A stretch of DNA of 64,000 nt, from assembly GCA_026874595.1 (NCBI GenBank), contig CM049308.1, forward strand, positions 53,765,624 through 53,829,623, written 5' to 3'. A program made the position numbers and the translations under genes. Source of the stretch: Sipunculus nudus. Its lineage: Eukaryota > Annelida > Sipuncula > Golfingiida > Sipunculidae. This document shows, one piece after another, positions 42,346 to 54,151 of this stretch (positions are counted from its first letter, which is position 1; each line of letters opens with the position of its first letter). A model generated the notes under the pieces. It was not told the origin of the DNA and made no database searches. It saw nothing but the letters and a program-made list of their open reading frames with translations.

Positions 42346-43420
42346 TGAAATAACATGTTATTGTGTTGAGATCCCATAAGTCAATGCGTTGTTTACCCTG
42401 CGGGAGTCAAGGCTCATTTACAGTCAGAGACAGTTTTTTCTTCAAATAATGCCTACAAATAGGGTTGCTTGCCTACAATGTATGGAGCAACATCAATGAA
42501 TGAATTTCTAGTGCACGCGTGTACAGAAAACCAACCAAAAATGCCATAACAAAAACTGGCAGATTTGGTGTTCACCATCTTGTCAGATATGGATGGACTG
42601 GTAGGCCTGAAAATGCACCCCAGATAAACAAGACTGGGGCTGGTAAGCAAACAGAAAATGACAAAGAACCATTACAGTCACATGCAAAGCAGGTTTGGGA
42701 AAATGCAGGCTTTTTCTAGATTTTGCCATGCCGGTGGCATTTTCTGGAATTTTCAGGCATAATGTTGAATTTTCTGGTATTACCTGGCACAATTTGGCAA
42801 AATCTTAGCGTTTGTTTTAAGTTTGCACATGCGGATGGAAATAAGTGATATGTAAGCGGGTTGGTGATTGGCCGGGCGATATGGAAGCCAGACTGTGATT
42901 GGCAGAGAGAGGCGGCGGGATTCAGAGAGAGAAAGCGGATGCTAGACGATGGAGAAGAAAATAAGAGAGACTAAAAGCTAAGGCTAGCATGATTGTAAAC
43001 TGTATTAAAAGAGGTGAGCATGGATACTGGGGGTCTATGAGACCATGAATTAATACATATAATAAGAGAATAAACCTTGTTAAGTTAACAAGTTTTGGTT
43101 GTTCCTTGTTTCTTGGCCGGGAAGGAGAGATTGTCCATTTTGTCTAAGGAATTAGGGGCCTCGCTGAGATTGTAATCGGGTATGTACCCCCGAGGGCCAG
43201 ATATCCCAATTTAAAGGCTAAAATTTGGTACACTTAGCATCCCAGTTTAAAAGTGTGAATTGCCCTGGCCCTTCATAGTTTGAGATCAAAGGGCCTTTGA
43301 TTTGAACACTTCTCTCACAAACTGCATGGGCTGCAAACCCCACTAATCACTTCAAAGTTTGATGTCAAAGGACCTTTGGGAGTCACAGCCTACCACCCTG
43401 ACAACAGAGACTGTTATAAA
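42346..43420. other. Unrecognised sequence, possible LTR remnant
   Basis: Near 43068 AATAAACCTTGTTAAGTTAA followed by CAAGTTTTGGTTGTTCC resembles an LTR-type poly(A) signal region, but no second copy was found. At 43284-43375 two similar phrases, GATCAAAGGGCCTTTGA and GATGTCAAAGGACCTTTGG, occur about 80 bp apart. Confidence 0.35.
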
Positions 43421-43429
43421 CAGAATTAA

Positions 43430-43648
43430 GCCCACTGTCTGGTAGTTGTGTGTTGAGAAAACAGGAAAAGTTTGTCCTGCCTTATGTCAGCTATGAGACT
43501 GTTGAAGATGCCTGCCAGTTCAGCCTCCCTTGAAAGGGTATTTTCTTACTTTGGATATCTGCAATCAAAGCTATGGAACAGATTGGGCATCCAGAAGGCA
43601 GCCAAGATGGTACCTGTTACAAATTCCTTAGAGGCAGTCATGAGATAG
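43430..43648 (+). pseudogene. hAT dimerisation domain fragment
   Basis: From 43493 the frame reads MRLLKMPASSASLERVFSYF then GYLQSKLWNRLGIQKAAKMV, and ends at a TAG. P-A-S-S-A-x-x-E-R-V-F-S followed by x-x-R-N-R-L is the classic hAT C-terminal dimerisation motif. It is not contiguous with the hAT piece at 40.4-41.0 kb, from which it is separated by a Gypsy fragment. They could be one broken copy. Confidence 0.8.
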
Positions 43649-43920
43649 ATTGGTAAAGCTCTTAATTTAATATGAGCTATTCTGGACTTCAAAATGGGTA
43701 GTATCAGTAAAGAATATAAGCAACTGATGTATTTTTGCAACAGGTGATTACTTGATCACTGGGCGTTGTTTTGCGTGTTACAAGCAAATTAAATTAAATA
43801 AAATTAAATAGCATTCAATATACATTTAAGATATGCATTATTATTTTTATGCATGACCTAATGTGCTTTATGTGTTTGTCACAGATAAAAACTCAGTAAT
43901 TCACCTGTTTCTTTTTTTTT

Positions 43921-43935
43921 GGGGGGGGGGGGGGG
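43921..43935. repeat. Poly-T/poly-G tract
   Basis: A run of T is followed directly by about 15 G. Confidence 0.85.
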
Positions 43936-44194
43936 ACAAACCTTCACAATTTCAAAAATTTTGCCAGAAAATTCAAGAAAATGCCATTTTCAGAGATTTT
44001 TTCATTTATGAAAATTCTGGAATATTCATGTGGAATATTCCGGGTGAGGAAATGCTCCCCAACCCTGATGCAAAGGCTGGGAAAGCACCGCAGTTGCCAG
44101 ATCATGAGCTAAGCGGTGGCCATGCCAGCTCTTCAAATGTTTCTTGACAGGACCACAGTTGATCAATTTGAGTACCATGATATCAAATTAGAGG

Positions 44195-44466
44195 GTGCAC
44201 ATGATACAAAAGTCTTTGAAAAAGATGGACCAGAAACTCTGCATTTTGATCCAGCACCTGAACACACATTTCGTTGACCTCACAAACCCAGTTCTTGCAG
44301 TGGTGTCTGTCATGAATATTAACACCAGGCCATTGCATGACAAAATAACAATCTTGACATACGGAGATGAGACAGTAAGAATACTGTGTGAACATTTCAA
44401 CAATCCTTTGCAGCTTCATGTCCCACCGGTCCATACTGATGGTGTACTTTCTGAGTGGAAATGTAT
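44195..44466 (+). pseudogene. hAT transposase fragment, left of copy B
   Basis: The frame reads LKKMDQKLCILIQHLNTHFV, DLTNPVLAVVSVMNINTRPL, HDKITILTYGDETVRILCEH and DGVLSEWKCI. This resembles the region of hAT/BED-type proteins shortly before the dimerisation domain. It is cut by the CAAGGGACC element, and the matching C-terminal part resumes on the other side at 46378. Confidence 0.75.
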
Positions 44467-46377
44467 AAACAAGGGACCTATTGGTCACTGTGCTCAGCTG
44501 ACGTTAACCTTGAAGGTAAAAATCTAAAATAATATCTAATGGAGATAAAGTGTAAGAGGAAGAGGTAATAAAGGCCATGGTTGGTTTATATGATTGGTTT
44601 GTATTGATGAGCAAGAAATTGTTGCAAAAAATACTTTGTGACCTGACCATGTGTTTCCTAATGTTGAAACTAAAGCATGTGAGCAGTTTGTGAACAAATG
44701 ATCTGTACTATTACCATGATCATTAATTGGTTTTTCGATTAACTGTTGACATTTCAGTAGTTTACACATGTGCTCAATTGAATCTATTTTTTTGTAAAAT
44801 ATATATTATTAAATATATATGTATTTTTTTATGAAATGTATACAGTTGAAATATAGCTAATTAACAACATAAAACAGGGCAAACAAAGCCTGAGCTCAAA
44901 TTCTGCTGAGGCAGGAAAATAATGAACAAATGTTTGTATTAAATCCTGATTTTTTTATCACATCAATTATTTTCTAATTTAAGTTTATATTTTTATACAT
45001 TTCCAATTTAACATATATATCTGAATATAAAAGTTGATTCATAATTCTCAATTGCATCATCATAAATCTCAATCTTGTCAGATAACACCACATCATGCAT
45101 ACAAATGTTTATTTATTTTTTACCACAAAAATATATCTTTTAAATCTGCAAAACAATAAATATTTAAAAATAATACTTGATTTAGATTTCACAATTTTTA
45201 ATTGTGTCTTTATTTATCCATAATGTGCTTCATATTTTATAATAATTTAAGCATACTGATGGGTTCATTTATATTTGTTAAAATCATTTAAAAGAAAACT
45301 GATTTCTGTAAAAAATCCTACATTACACAGCATTGCATCTTCTGGATTACACCTTGAATTATTTTTTCAAGGAAAGTTATGGCATTTCGGAGTGGAAACA
45401 GCATTACAATTAAGGAGATACAGTGAAAACAATAACAATTACTGCATAACACTTGGTGGGTTGGGTTTGGGGGGGGGGGGGGGGGGGGGAGTGATGATTG
45501 GGGTGGTGATATGAGAATAACTGGACACCTGTCACAGCAGGGGATCTCCTCCCAGTGACTGTAACAAATCAGAAACCCTGGCATAGCTGACTTCCAGTGA
45601 CCTGGAGTGGGACCCTGCATCTGTAATCAAAGCAAGTGACTGCAGAAAAAAAATCAATAACTAGCTTAATTTTCAAGCTTTTATTTTCAAATTTCAGATT
45701 TAGACAAACTAAATATTTATGTTTACATGCTGTGAAAATTAAATCAATGGTGCTTACAGGAAAAAAACGTGCCATGGTCAAAGTTGGGCAAAATTTAAGG
45801 TACTGTTTTTTTTTTTATGCTAATAACTTAAAAAATTTACAAAATTCAGATCTAATTTTGGGTAAACAATTGAATCTTAATTAAACATAGTTATATACTT
45901 GAGAAAATAGACTCTAGTTTCAAAATTTTTCATGTTAAGTCAGTTATTATTTTTCCTGATTTTTTACAAAGTCCATTATGTTTGGGCCCATAACTTAAAG
46001 AATTTATATTTTACAGACTTAATTTCTGGCATGTACACTGGAACTATATACAGGAATATTTATGGTTAATATAAAGAAAAACAGATGAGTGGTTTTCATA
46101 TTAGGCTGTCCTGAAGTGTGAAAATAGGATTTTAATAAAAAATTGAGGTTTTTCCTTAATTTCACAAAGGAACGAAGTCGCAAAGACCGAGTTTTCGGCT
46201 TGGTAGGAGATCTTGGGGACATCTAACATTATGCTGAATTTTGGATTCCTAGGTCTTACGGTTTCAAAACGTGCCTCATCTACGGACGGACGGACGGACG
46301 GACGGACAGACGGACGGATGACGGACAATGGACCACGACTATAGCTCAGATGACTTATAGTCAGCTGAGCTAAAAAT
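44467..46377 (+). mobile_element. CAAGGGACC-family element copy B, nested in a hAT remnant
   Basis: About 1.91 kb, very similar to copy A along its length. It begins ACAAGGGACCTATTGGTCAC then TGTGCTCAGCTGACGTTAACC. Internal landmarks include TAATAAAGGCCATGGTTGG, TTGAATCTATTTTTTTGTA, a poly-G run of about 20 (45470-45489), AAAAAACGTGCCATGGTCAA and an ACGG block (46281-46318). It ends with hairpin arms TAGCTCAG and CTGAGCTA. Subterminal inverted repeat GCTCAGCTGAC/GTCAGCTGAGC is present. It has no coding capacity. Confidence 0.88.
45470..45489. repeat. Poly-G tract of copy B
   Basis: About 20 G, at the same element position as the run of about 15 G in copy A (15259-15273). The length difference shows slippage. 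Confidence 0.9.
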
Positions 46378-46653
46378 CTGATCATTTCTTCAGCTAAGAA
46401 GCAGCTGAAAGATAACCCAAGTGTCAACAGTCTTGCTTTCTGGCAAGAGATGTGGCGAAAATATCCAGCAGATGACAGAAATGTCTTTATCTTTACTGAT
46501 TTAGTGTTCAGTTTACAAGCACATAATACAGAGGTAGAAAGAGGATTCAGTTTATACAAACTGATCCACCCTGACATCAGGAATGGGTTAAAGCCAAACA
46601 CGGTTACAACTTTGATGCGCGTAAGACTACATACACACCACATGTCCATATAA
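46378..46653 (+). pseudogene. hAT transposase fragment, right of copy B, dimerisation domain
   Basis: AKKQLKDNPSVNSLAFWQEM, WRKYPADDRNVFIFTDLVFS and LQAHNTEVERGFSLYKLIHP followed by DIRNGLKPNTVTTLM. N-T-E-V-E-R-G-F-S with L-R/I-R-N-x-L is the hAT-type dimerisation motif. Together with 44195-44466 it forms one transposase C-terminal half interrupted by copy B. It differs from the ASSASLERVFS type at 43.5 kb, so two hAT lineages are present nearby. Confidence 0.8.
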
Positions 46654-47289
46654 TAAGGTCCATGGAAAAGAAAACCTAAACAGAACTTTAGCAAACAGTT
46701 CAGACTGGCATCCCAATAAGCCCAGATTAAAAATTAAGTTGGTTTTAGACACCTACATTTTACATGACTTAACAAGGGTAATTTAATTTGAATCTGAAGT
46801 CATGAAAAAATTCAAACATGAATATCACAAGCATCTGACATACCAACAAACAATATTATTAGTGAATGCAGATCAATAAGACATTTATTGTAGGGCAAAA
46901 CAAGGTCAAAGTTTGCATAGTTACTAATATGCCATAAGTAGGGCCAGGAGGCCCAATTAGAAGAAGGGAAGCAGCCTGAACAGTGTAACACCTATTACAT
47001 GCAGGCATCATGCATCCAGCAGAATTGTTACATTTACACCAAGGATACTACAACCACTTGAGAAATCCCTCCACCACCTCTGCACCATCCAAACTAATTT
47101 AACTTATCATATAAAATAAACTGGTGTTTGATATTACTATCAAAGTTAAGATAAAACATGTAAGGACATTTTAAAACTAGAATACGGGTAGTGGACAAGC
47201 GACTTCGTGTATCTGCTGAAACCAGAGTGGGACGGGTGAAGTGAGGCATGGATTGAGTGGCAAGGGTAAATAGAGAGATGTGTGTTGCA
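46654..47289. other. No recognised feature
   Basis: AT-rich, non-coding. Phrases from about 47180 (AATACGGGTAGT, ACAAGC) resemble the edge of palindrome cluster 2 and lead into cluster 3. Confidence 0.4.
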
Positions 47290-48060
47290 TATTACCATGG
47301 ATGTCTACAGCTGAAATGTGTATGTAGGTGGCATCTCCTGCCACAAAATCGGGAAAGTTTATAGAGTTGTATACAATTGCAAGATTTACAAGATTTAGGC
47401 AGATAAGTCAAACCACTGCCGAGATACGAGTGATTTTATCCCAAGGCGGATAAACAGAAGGACAAACAGGTGGTGCCACCATATTTGCATATGATAGAGC
47501 TATGTGAGATCTAACACATGCAAAATTTTAGGAGTATACATCTAACCAGTCCTGAGATATAAGCCTGGATGTCTGCAGACTGAACGTGAAAGTAGGTGGC
47601 GCTACCTGCCACAAAATCAAGAAAACTATCCAAGATGTATTTACATGCAAAATTTTAGGCACAGAAGTCAAACCACTGCCAAGATATGAGTGGTTTTATC
47701 CCACGGCAAACAAACAGACGGACGCTGTGCAGAAATGGTTGCAGGTGGCACCACCAGTTTTGTGTATGATAAAGAGCTATGTGAGATCTAAACACATGCT
47801 ATTCCAGAGGATATGTAACAGCAGTCCTGATATATAAGCTTGGATGTCTGCAGCCTGAACGGGAAAGAAGTTGGCTCCACCTGTCACAAAATCAAGAAAG
47901 CTATCAAGGATGAATACACATGCGAAATTTCAGATGGATAAGTCCATTCACTTCAGAGATATGAGTGATTTTATCCCATGGCAGATGAACAGATGGACAA
48001 TGCAAAAATGGTTGGGCCACTATTTTTTATGTATGTTATAAAGCTATCCAAGGGCCACAT
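47290..48060. repeat. GGTGGCGCCACC-type palindrome cluster 3, ~270-bp tandem units
   Basis: Palindrome variants lie near 47325, 47468, 47594, 47743 and 47868, with alternating spacings of 143, 126, 149 and 125 bp, so the full repeat unit is about 270 bp. Each unit has CTGCCACAAAATC, a GCAAAATTT(T/C)AGGC-type phrase, AAACCACTGCC(G/A)AGATA, GAGTG(A/G)TTTTATCCCA and GATAGAGCTATGTGAGATC or close variants. It is the clearest tandem arrangement of the family also found at 1.1 and 11.8 kb. Confidence 0.8.
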
Positions 48061-48520
48061 TTGTGCAAAATTATTTGCCTGATTGGTCAAACAAGTCTGA
48101 AGATATGTTGGTTTATGTGGCAAAACATACAAATAGATATACCCACTGATGAGAGGAATGGTCAGGGTGGCAAATTTTTTGGCACCAGTGTAAAATTTCG
48201 GAAAAATCTGTCCATTGGTCCCAGAGTTCTATTCAGGAAACAAACGCCGTGGCGGCGACGGAACCCAGTGAAAAACATAGTATCCGCAAAACTTTGTTTT
48301 GGCGGATACAATTAATGTTGAGACTCATGGTTCATGGTTTCCCCTTCATATTGCATACACGCCTTATTTTGTATTTTATAAAGAATTGGAGCCTTCCAGG
48401 GTGCAACTCTCTACCTTGGATACAAAAGATTAGATTACTTCAAGACGACCACCACTAAGCTTCACGACTGGCAAAGTCAAGACACGACAAAGATGAGATC
48501 ACAGCGACCCCTGACCCGAC
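48061..48520. other. No recognised feature
   Basis: Probably a degraded edge of the palindrome family followed by unrecognised sequence up to the second Harbinger. Confidence 0.35.
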
Positions 48521-48523
48521 CTG

Positions 48524-48630
48524 GGCCCTGTATCTCGAAGCGTTCGCTTAAAATTGGTTAACGAGAGCCAAACTATGCCAAAGCGCTTTGCTAAACGAGA
48601 GCCTAACTAGAGTATCTCGAAGCATTCGGA
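48524..48630 (+). repeat. Probable left end of Harbinger 2 with subterminal repeat
   Basis: CTG/GGCCCTGTATCTCGAAGC, then AACGAGAGCC at 48570 and ACGAGAGCC at 48595, and a second TATCTCGAAGC at 48615. Paired short motifs near an end are typical binding-site arrangements. Confidence 0.55.
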
Positions 48631-49639
48631 AGACACTAGTAAAACACTCGGAACACAATAGTTAACTGGCCTTCAGCTAATTGTTTCAAGTGATTCCGAA
48701 CGTCACTACAGCTGCTCGCCCGGCAGTTTTTCCGGGGCTCTTTCCCCAAAAAATGTTCCTATGTTACTAAAAATAGAATGAGGTCAGCACTCATGGCAGG
48801 ACAGTACTGTGTCACAACCTTTTCCGCCATTATGCCGCCTGTGAAGAGGAAGGTCCCGACTGAGGGCGACAAATGTTGCCAACAAAAGAAAAAGAGAGCA
48901 CCAAGATTCACTGAGGAAGAACTCAACAGCCTCGTACAGGAAGTGGGAAGGCAGAAAGAAATACTGCAAGCAAAATTCAGCGACATTATCACTAATGAGA
49001 GGAAGAAAAAAGCGTGGGCTGAAATAACAAAGGCGGTGAACGTGGTCGGACATTTTGTGAGATCAGAAGATAAAGTAAGAAATAAATGGAATGACTGGTC
49101 ATCTGAAACCAAAAAGAAAGAATCAAGAAGAAAAAAAAGAGCTAAAGAAAACTGGAGGAGGGAATATAGATGTTCCGGAGTTGACATTAACAGAAGAGAA
49201 AGTATTGGCAGTGCTTGGAAGGACGGCGGTAGATGGTGTCCCTGGGGCACAGATGTTTGATACGGACATATTGCCGGAGAGGGAAATTGATGTTCATAGC
49301 AAGGATACAGGTAAGAGGTTCTTCTATTCTATTCTCACTTTCAGTTATGCTGAACTATAGGGATAACTTAATTGTCCGTCGTCCGCCCCCCCGGCACAAA
49401 TGGTAATCATAAGCACCAGGACCTTTGGAGGTCTTAGGAGATCTCTGTGGAAATTTGAAAAGAGATCACTGTGACCCATATTCTCTAAGTTTGAGCACCC
49501 CAGAAATAAAATGGAATACATATGGCCATATTTTGTCAATGACGGCTGGATGGCTTTTCATGAAAGATTTTTGTGCTTGCAGATCTGAGATTGCACTTCT
49601 GCTACAGGGCTTGAATGGTAGCACCACTTACAATGTCTT

Positions 49640-50589
49640 TATTTTTAGCTCGGCTGACTATAAGTCATCTGAGCTATAGTGATGACCTGTTGTCCATCAG
49701 TCCATCCATTCATCTGTAAAACTATCAGATTTTGATACCATTGGACATATAGATTTGAAATTTGACATACATTTAGATGTACAATACCTACCAAACTGGA
49801 ATCTAGGTAAAGGTGACCTCATTCCTATGAGAAATAAAACAAAGGTTTGGTTTTGCATTGAAAACATATTTTAACACTTCGAGGCTGCATAATATCAAAA
49901 CCCTGGCCCTGGTGCTTCATTTTTGGCATGAAGGTTCTAAAATAAATTTTTTATGTGCATGCTGTGTCTTAGATTAATATAACTTTTAGAAATTATAGAC
50001 TGGAGTATAATGTATCAGAACAAGAGGAGAGTTATTTATTACTTAATATGATAACTGTTGAAGCAAGAGAGCTTATTTTTAGATTATAACTGTATTTGAT
50101 TTAATTATAACTGCATTTGATTTAATTTAGATCAAAGAGTAACCAAATTTAGATTATAATTTTTGAATTTTTTATGAATATTAGATTAAATGTAAATTTT
50201 TTATGGTAAATTTTGCCCAATTTTTTTTTTTACTTTAATTTACTTGTAAACACTATGGAAAAAATTTTCACATCATGTACACATATGGATTCAATCTTTT
50301 AAATTCTGAAATGTGAAACAAATTAGTCATAAACTGTAGCTTTTATTGCCTTCTTTACGTTTTTTTATGGTATTTGTAACCATATGCAGATGCTTCCCCC
50401 CCCCCCCCCACCTCTCTTGCCCAGTAGGGCTGATTATGCATGGTTCAGTGCAGGGTAAAGACACACCAGGGGATCAGTAGCCAGTAAGGCTCAGTGCCAG
50501 GTATTCATTACAAAGCCTTAAGCTATACTACCAGCAATACAACCAGCAGCAATCGGGTAATAGTCAAAAACATATATATATATATTCAT

Positions 50590-50645
<56 letters not shown>

Positions 50646-52055
50646 TTCGGTTTATAAAAAAACTTTAAAGGAAAGGGGTAAGATTAAATGTAACACAAAT
50701 TACCATGAAATTTCTGATGTCTTAAACTTCTTGTGTGGATGGCGCGAAATGTATTTTTAATGACATCTTGTTGTCACCTGTGGGTATTTTTCATTAGAGT
50801 GTGAAATTTCATAATTTATAAAATTTTATGAAATACAATTTTATTTTATATTATTAGGGATAATATGAGCTGTAAATGAAACCATTTGTTCTAAATTATC
50901 CTAATTTCTCAGGTCTTTTCAAAGTGTTTAATATTACTATTTTATAATTATTGCAAACATTGAAAACAAAATTAAATGTTCTAAAATATTTTGATCCAAT
51001 CAGACAAGTGCTCACTATGATGTGATAACGTTTGATTAATAGCAATGAGGCTCTTATTTGTATTTAAGTTTTCAGCAGTATTTTATAATATCAATTCACA
51101 AATCATTCATTTAAGCCACAAGAGCAAGAACTTTCAACATATGGAATCTTTTATCTCCTCAATTCTCTTCCAAGTTATTTTTTTATAAATAGGAATTCCT
51201 TGAATTATAGATAAAACTCTTCAATTAAAAATCAAATGTGAAGATAAAACTCCAGAATTTGGTGTATTCTTGCTACATTTCATTCATATCTTTTAAAGAG
51301 GTAAAAGTAAAAGGCAGCAATTCAATTATTTTTCATCAGTAACTTACTTAAGATGGCATACATGTGGAATCTTGAGTGCAATTTAGTAGAAACGCTAATT
51401 GTAGAAAGGCTCAGCTATGGATTACCTTGCTGCCTTAATGCTTTTGATGTGCAAGGCATGTCCAGTTGTGCATGGAGTTTGTAGACACCTTGAGTTTGTA
51501 CTTAATCAAACAGCTTTGATGAATCTTTCAGTCACCCTAAAAATCTGGCTGTGGCACAATTTGAATTTCTCTTTGATCTGTGAACCATCCTGTGAATCAC
51601 CAAACAATGATTACTTTGTTATTACATCACTGCAGGTATATTTCTTGCACACTGATGGCCACTTGCAAACAAAACACAATACAACCATGCCCCTATTATG
51701 TTTCTGTATGAACAGATGACAGCCTAGAATAGGATTGTGAGCCCCTTTCTGTCTTTAAAGACCATAACAAGTTTTCAAGTCATAGAAACACATACATTCT
51801 TTTCCATGTAAGTTTTCAAAAATATGTATGTATATTAAATTCTGAAATTTGAAAGCAGTGGCCCAAACATTTAGTCAGTTAATATAATTGACTACCAGTA
51901 CACCAAGTAGCTTTAGAAATACTAAGCCACAGATTTCACTTAGGGTCACACTTGCGAATTTTTTTAGTGATTGCAGATTAAATTAGGATTTGATAAATGT
52001 CTGTCATAGGCAAATCCAGCTGAGCACCATGACCAGTGGGTCCCTTTTGATTTCT
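49640..52055 (-). mobile_element. CAAGGGACC-family element copy C, minus strand, in Myb intron 1
   Basis: On the minus strand it begins near 52050 (AAAGGGACCCACTGGTCA, GGTGCTCAGCTGG) and ends near 49645 with the hairpin arms (TAGCTCGGCTGACT and CATCTGAGCTA as written on plus). The C run at 50397-50409 is the poly-G of copies A and B. ATTTTCACATCATGTACACA near 50265 matches the family. It is longer (about 2.4 kb) and more diverged, with a (TA)n run at 50569-50641 and unrecognised AT-rich sequence at about 51000-52000. Confidence 0.7.
50569..50641. repeat. (TA)n microsatellite
   Basis: A near-continuous TA run with a few TACA interruptions, inside copy C. Confidence 0.95.
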
Positions 52056-52363
52056 ATATGTATTTTTTTTAAACATTTGGTCTGTTAGCAGGGCACAAAC
52101 TGGAACAATAAGGGCTAGAATCATAAATCTGTGCAGCCTTGGAAGTCCTGAAAAGAACTACATGAAAACCTGACACCTGAAAAAATAACACATTGGTCAT
52201 TCAGCCATTCTATTAAATTGGGAGATGTCTTAGTTGAGAAAGTCACCATATTAAAACATATCAATTTCTTGTGTTTTTTTTTTACAGACAGTCAGACATC
52301 AGCAGAAAATGACAGAGCAGGCAGCTTCAGCTTGATTGCTCCTGATGAAGAACTGGAAATGAG

Positions 52364-53344
52364 GTACTCCATTTTCAAGTGAATTCTGTTATATATCATT
52401 TCAGATTGTACATTTTTCTTTGTGATATAACAGTCTCTTTACACAGAGATAAGAGGTCAATCAAAAATATAAGATATAATCGATTTAAACTCTGTAACTG
52501 TTTGTAAGCTCAGAAAACAGCACATAGGTTGAGTGCAATATAATAATTTGCAAAATATTTCAAATGAGTGGAAGTGGAATGTTGTTCATGTATGTAGCAG
52601 TTCCTCGAAGTAGTATCTGAATTCTTTTTCAGTAGTGCCATAGGGTTTGGTCTCCAGCCTCCAATATTTCCTGTATTTTATAACAGAGGTTTCATTAAAT
52701 GTACATAACAAGGGTAAATGATAGAAAATGTCCTTTTCATTGCAAAATCAAGTAGATAACACTAATGTAAAATAAAGTTGGATGTTCTGTGTTGTTTCTA
52801 TAGGACATTCACTGTAAAATATGGAGTATTTGTAAAACGAGAATGTGTTACTATAAATTGATATTCTTCCAAGTTAAAGAAATTCTGGGATGCAGTTTGT
52901 ATGTTTGATGATTATGCCTATACTTAACATATTTTCATTCAATTTGTTACATATAAAGATTTCTTTATATCAGTTTATTCCAGTGAGTATTATTCTCAGT
53001 GCTTAACTCTGTAAGCCCTTCAAAACTTTTGAGTCAATGTTCAAAATTGACATGCATCAGATTTAGAAAGGTTTCATCAAGCTTTTGAAAGGTCCACCAT
53101 ACAGCCTAAAATAAAACTGTAACAGATCATCCAGAAGTAAGAAATGAAGTACATGCTGGGATGTTATAAATAACTAACTGACTAGTCTATTTCCTTGCAT
53201 TCAAGCAGCGTGTATATTTTCAGGGCTATAATAATGTTGAATATATACATCAATTCTTTTTCCCAGATCAGTTTTAATCCTTGATAGTCCTTGTATTACA
53301 GTATTTGAGAATGACCTATTTTTTACTTTTTTCATTTTTTACAG
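52364..53344 (+). other. Intron 2 of the Harbinger 2 Myb-like gene
   Basis: AT-rich and non-coding between matching splice sites. No nested element is recognised in it. Confidence 0.5.
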
Positions 53345-54151
53345 TGCAGATGGACTAGGTCAGCCAATAAATACTACAGCAGACGAGAATCAGCTCGAAG
53401 AAGATAGCCAGTCTATCAATCATCAGCATGCAGATACTGAGCATCACAAGGAACCATCTGAAACGGAGTCAACCTCATCCACAAGTAATAAAGGATTGAA
53501 AAAGCCTGACAAAACCCAAATAGAATCTTCAGTTCTGAGAGAGAGTGCCTTCACCTGGATAAACGACGTCTAAATTTAGAAATAGGAATCCTGCACCAGC
53601 TTCATAAATTAGTTTCTTTAAAAGAACAAGAAATGCAGATCCGACAACAGGGACAAATTAATTTGTATGATCATTCAGCTACTTCGTTGGCAACACATGT
53701 TGCTGAAGAACCCCTTACCTACACGGATGATCTGAGTGGTATGCAGTATAAGGTGATATGAAGGTTAGGGCATATAACTTTTACTCTTTTTTAGCAGATG
53801 GTATTAGAAAATTTTGCCAATTGAGTACTAAAGAGAAAGATGAGGTTTCATGTTTCATCTGTTTTTTGGTTGATTACTGACTGCACTTGTCAACAGAGCT
53901 AGTAATTCATTTTTAAAACAAAATAAGCATATCAGTGTGTCTCATCATATGGAGATTTCTCCTGTTTATTTAAGGTTACTTTGTTCATAGTTGTATGGAT
54001 CTTTAGTTATAGATATTTTCATTTATATACCAGACCTTCCTATGGTTCCACTTCCTCAAAAATAATCAGAATAATGAAATGTGTATGTACACTTGGAGAT
54101 GTAAAGTTCTTTTGTTAAACACATTCACTTGTTGTGTACAGTTTCAGAAGC

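Larger units (their letters stand above)
48832..53761 (+). pseudogene. Myb/SANT-like protein of Harbinger 2, three exons, two frameshifts
   Basis: Exon 1 is 48832-49310, start MPPVKRKVPTEG, with RFTEEELNSLVQEVGRQKEI and AWAEITKAVNVVG as the SANT-like helices and KVRNKWNDWSSETKKK. At an A run near 49130 the frame must change to continue as ELKKTGGGNIDVPELTLTEE and VLAVLGRTAVDGVPGA. The donor is ATACAG/GTAAGA. Exon 2 is 52288-52363 (acceptor TTTACAG, SFSLIAPDEELEM, donor GAG/GTACT). Exon 3 is 53345-53761 (acceptor TTTACAG) with a second frame change near 53540, continuing LNLEIGILHQLHKLVSLKEQ, a C-terminal coiled coil. Splice phases 1 and 2 agree. Confidence 0.75.

Noticed and set aside
42780..43140. 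Solo LTR
   Set aside because: An LTR-like poly(A) region is visible, but no second copy, target duplication or TG..CA boundary could be shown.
46101..46694. A 197-residue minus-strand ORF
   Set aside because: It runs antisense through the repeat end of copy B and the hAT fragment and contains the ACGG-derived PSVRPS peptide.
51417..51719. A 100-residue ORF with several Cys
   Set aside because: It lies antisense within copy C of a non-coding repeat family and shows no recognisable domain.
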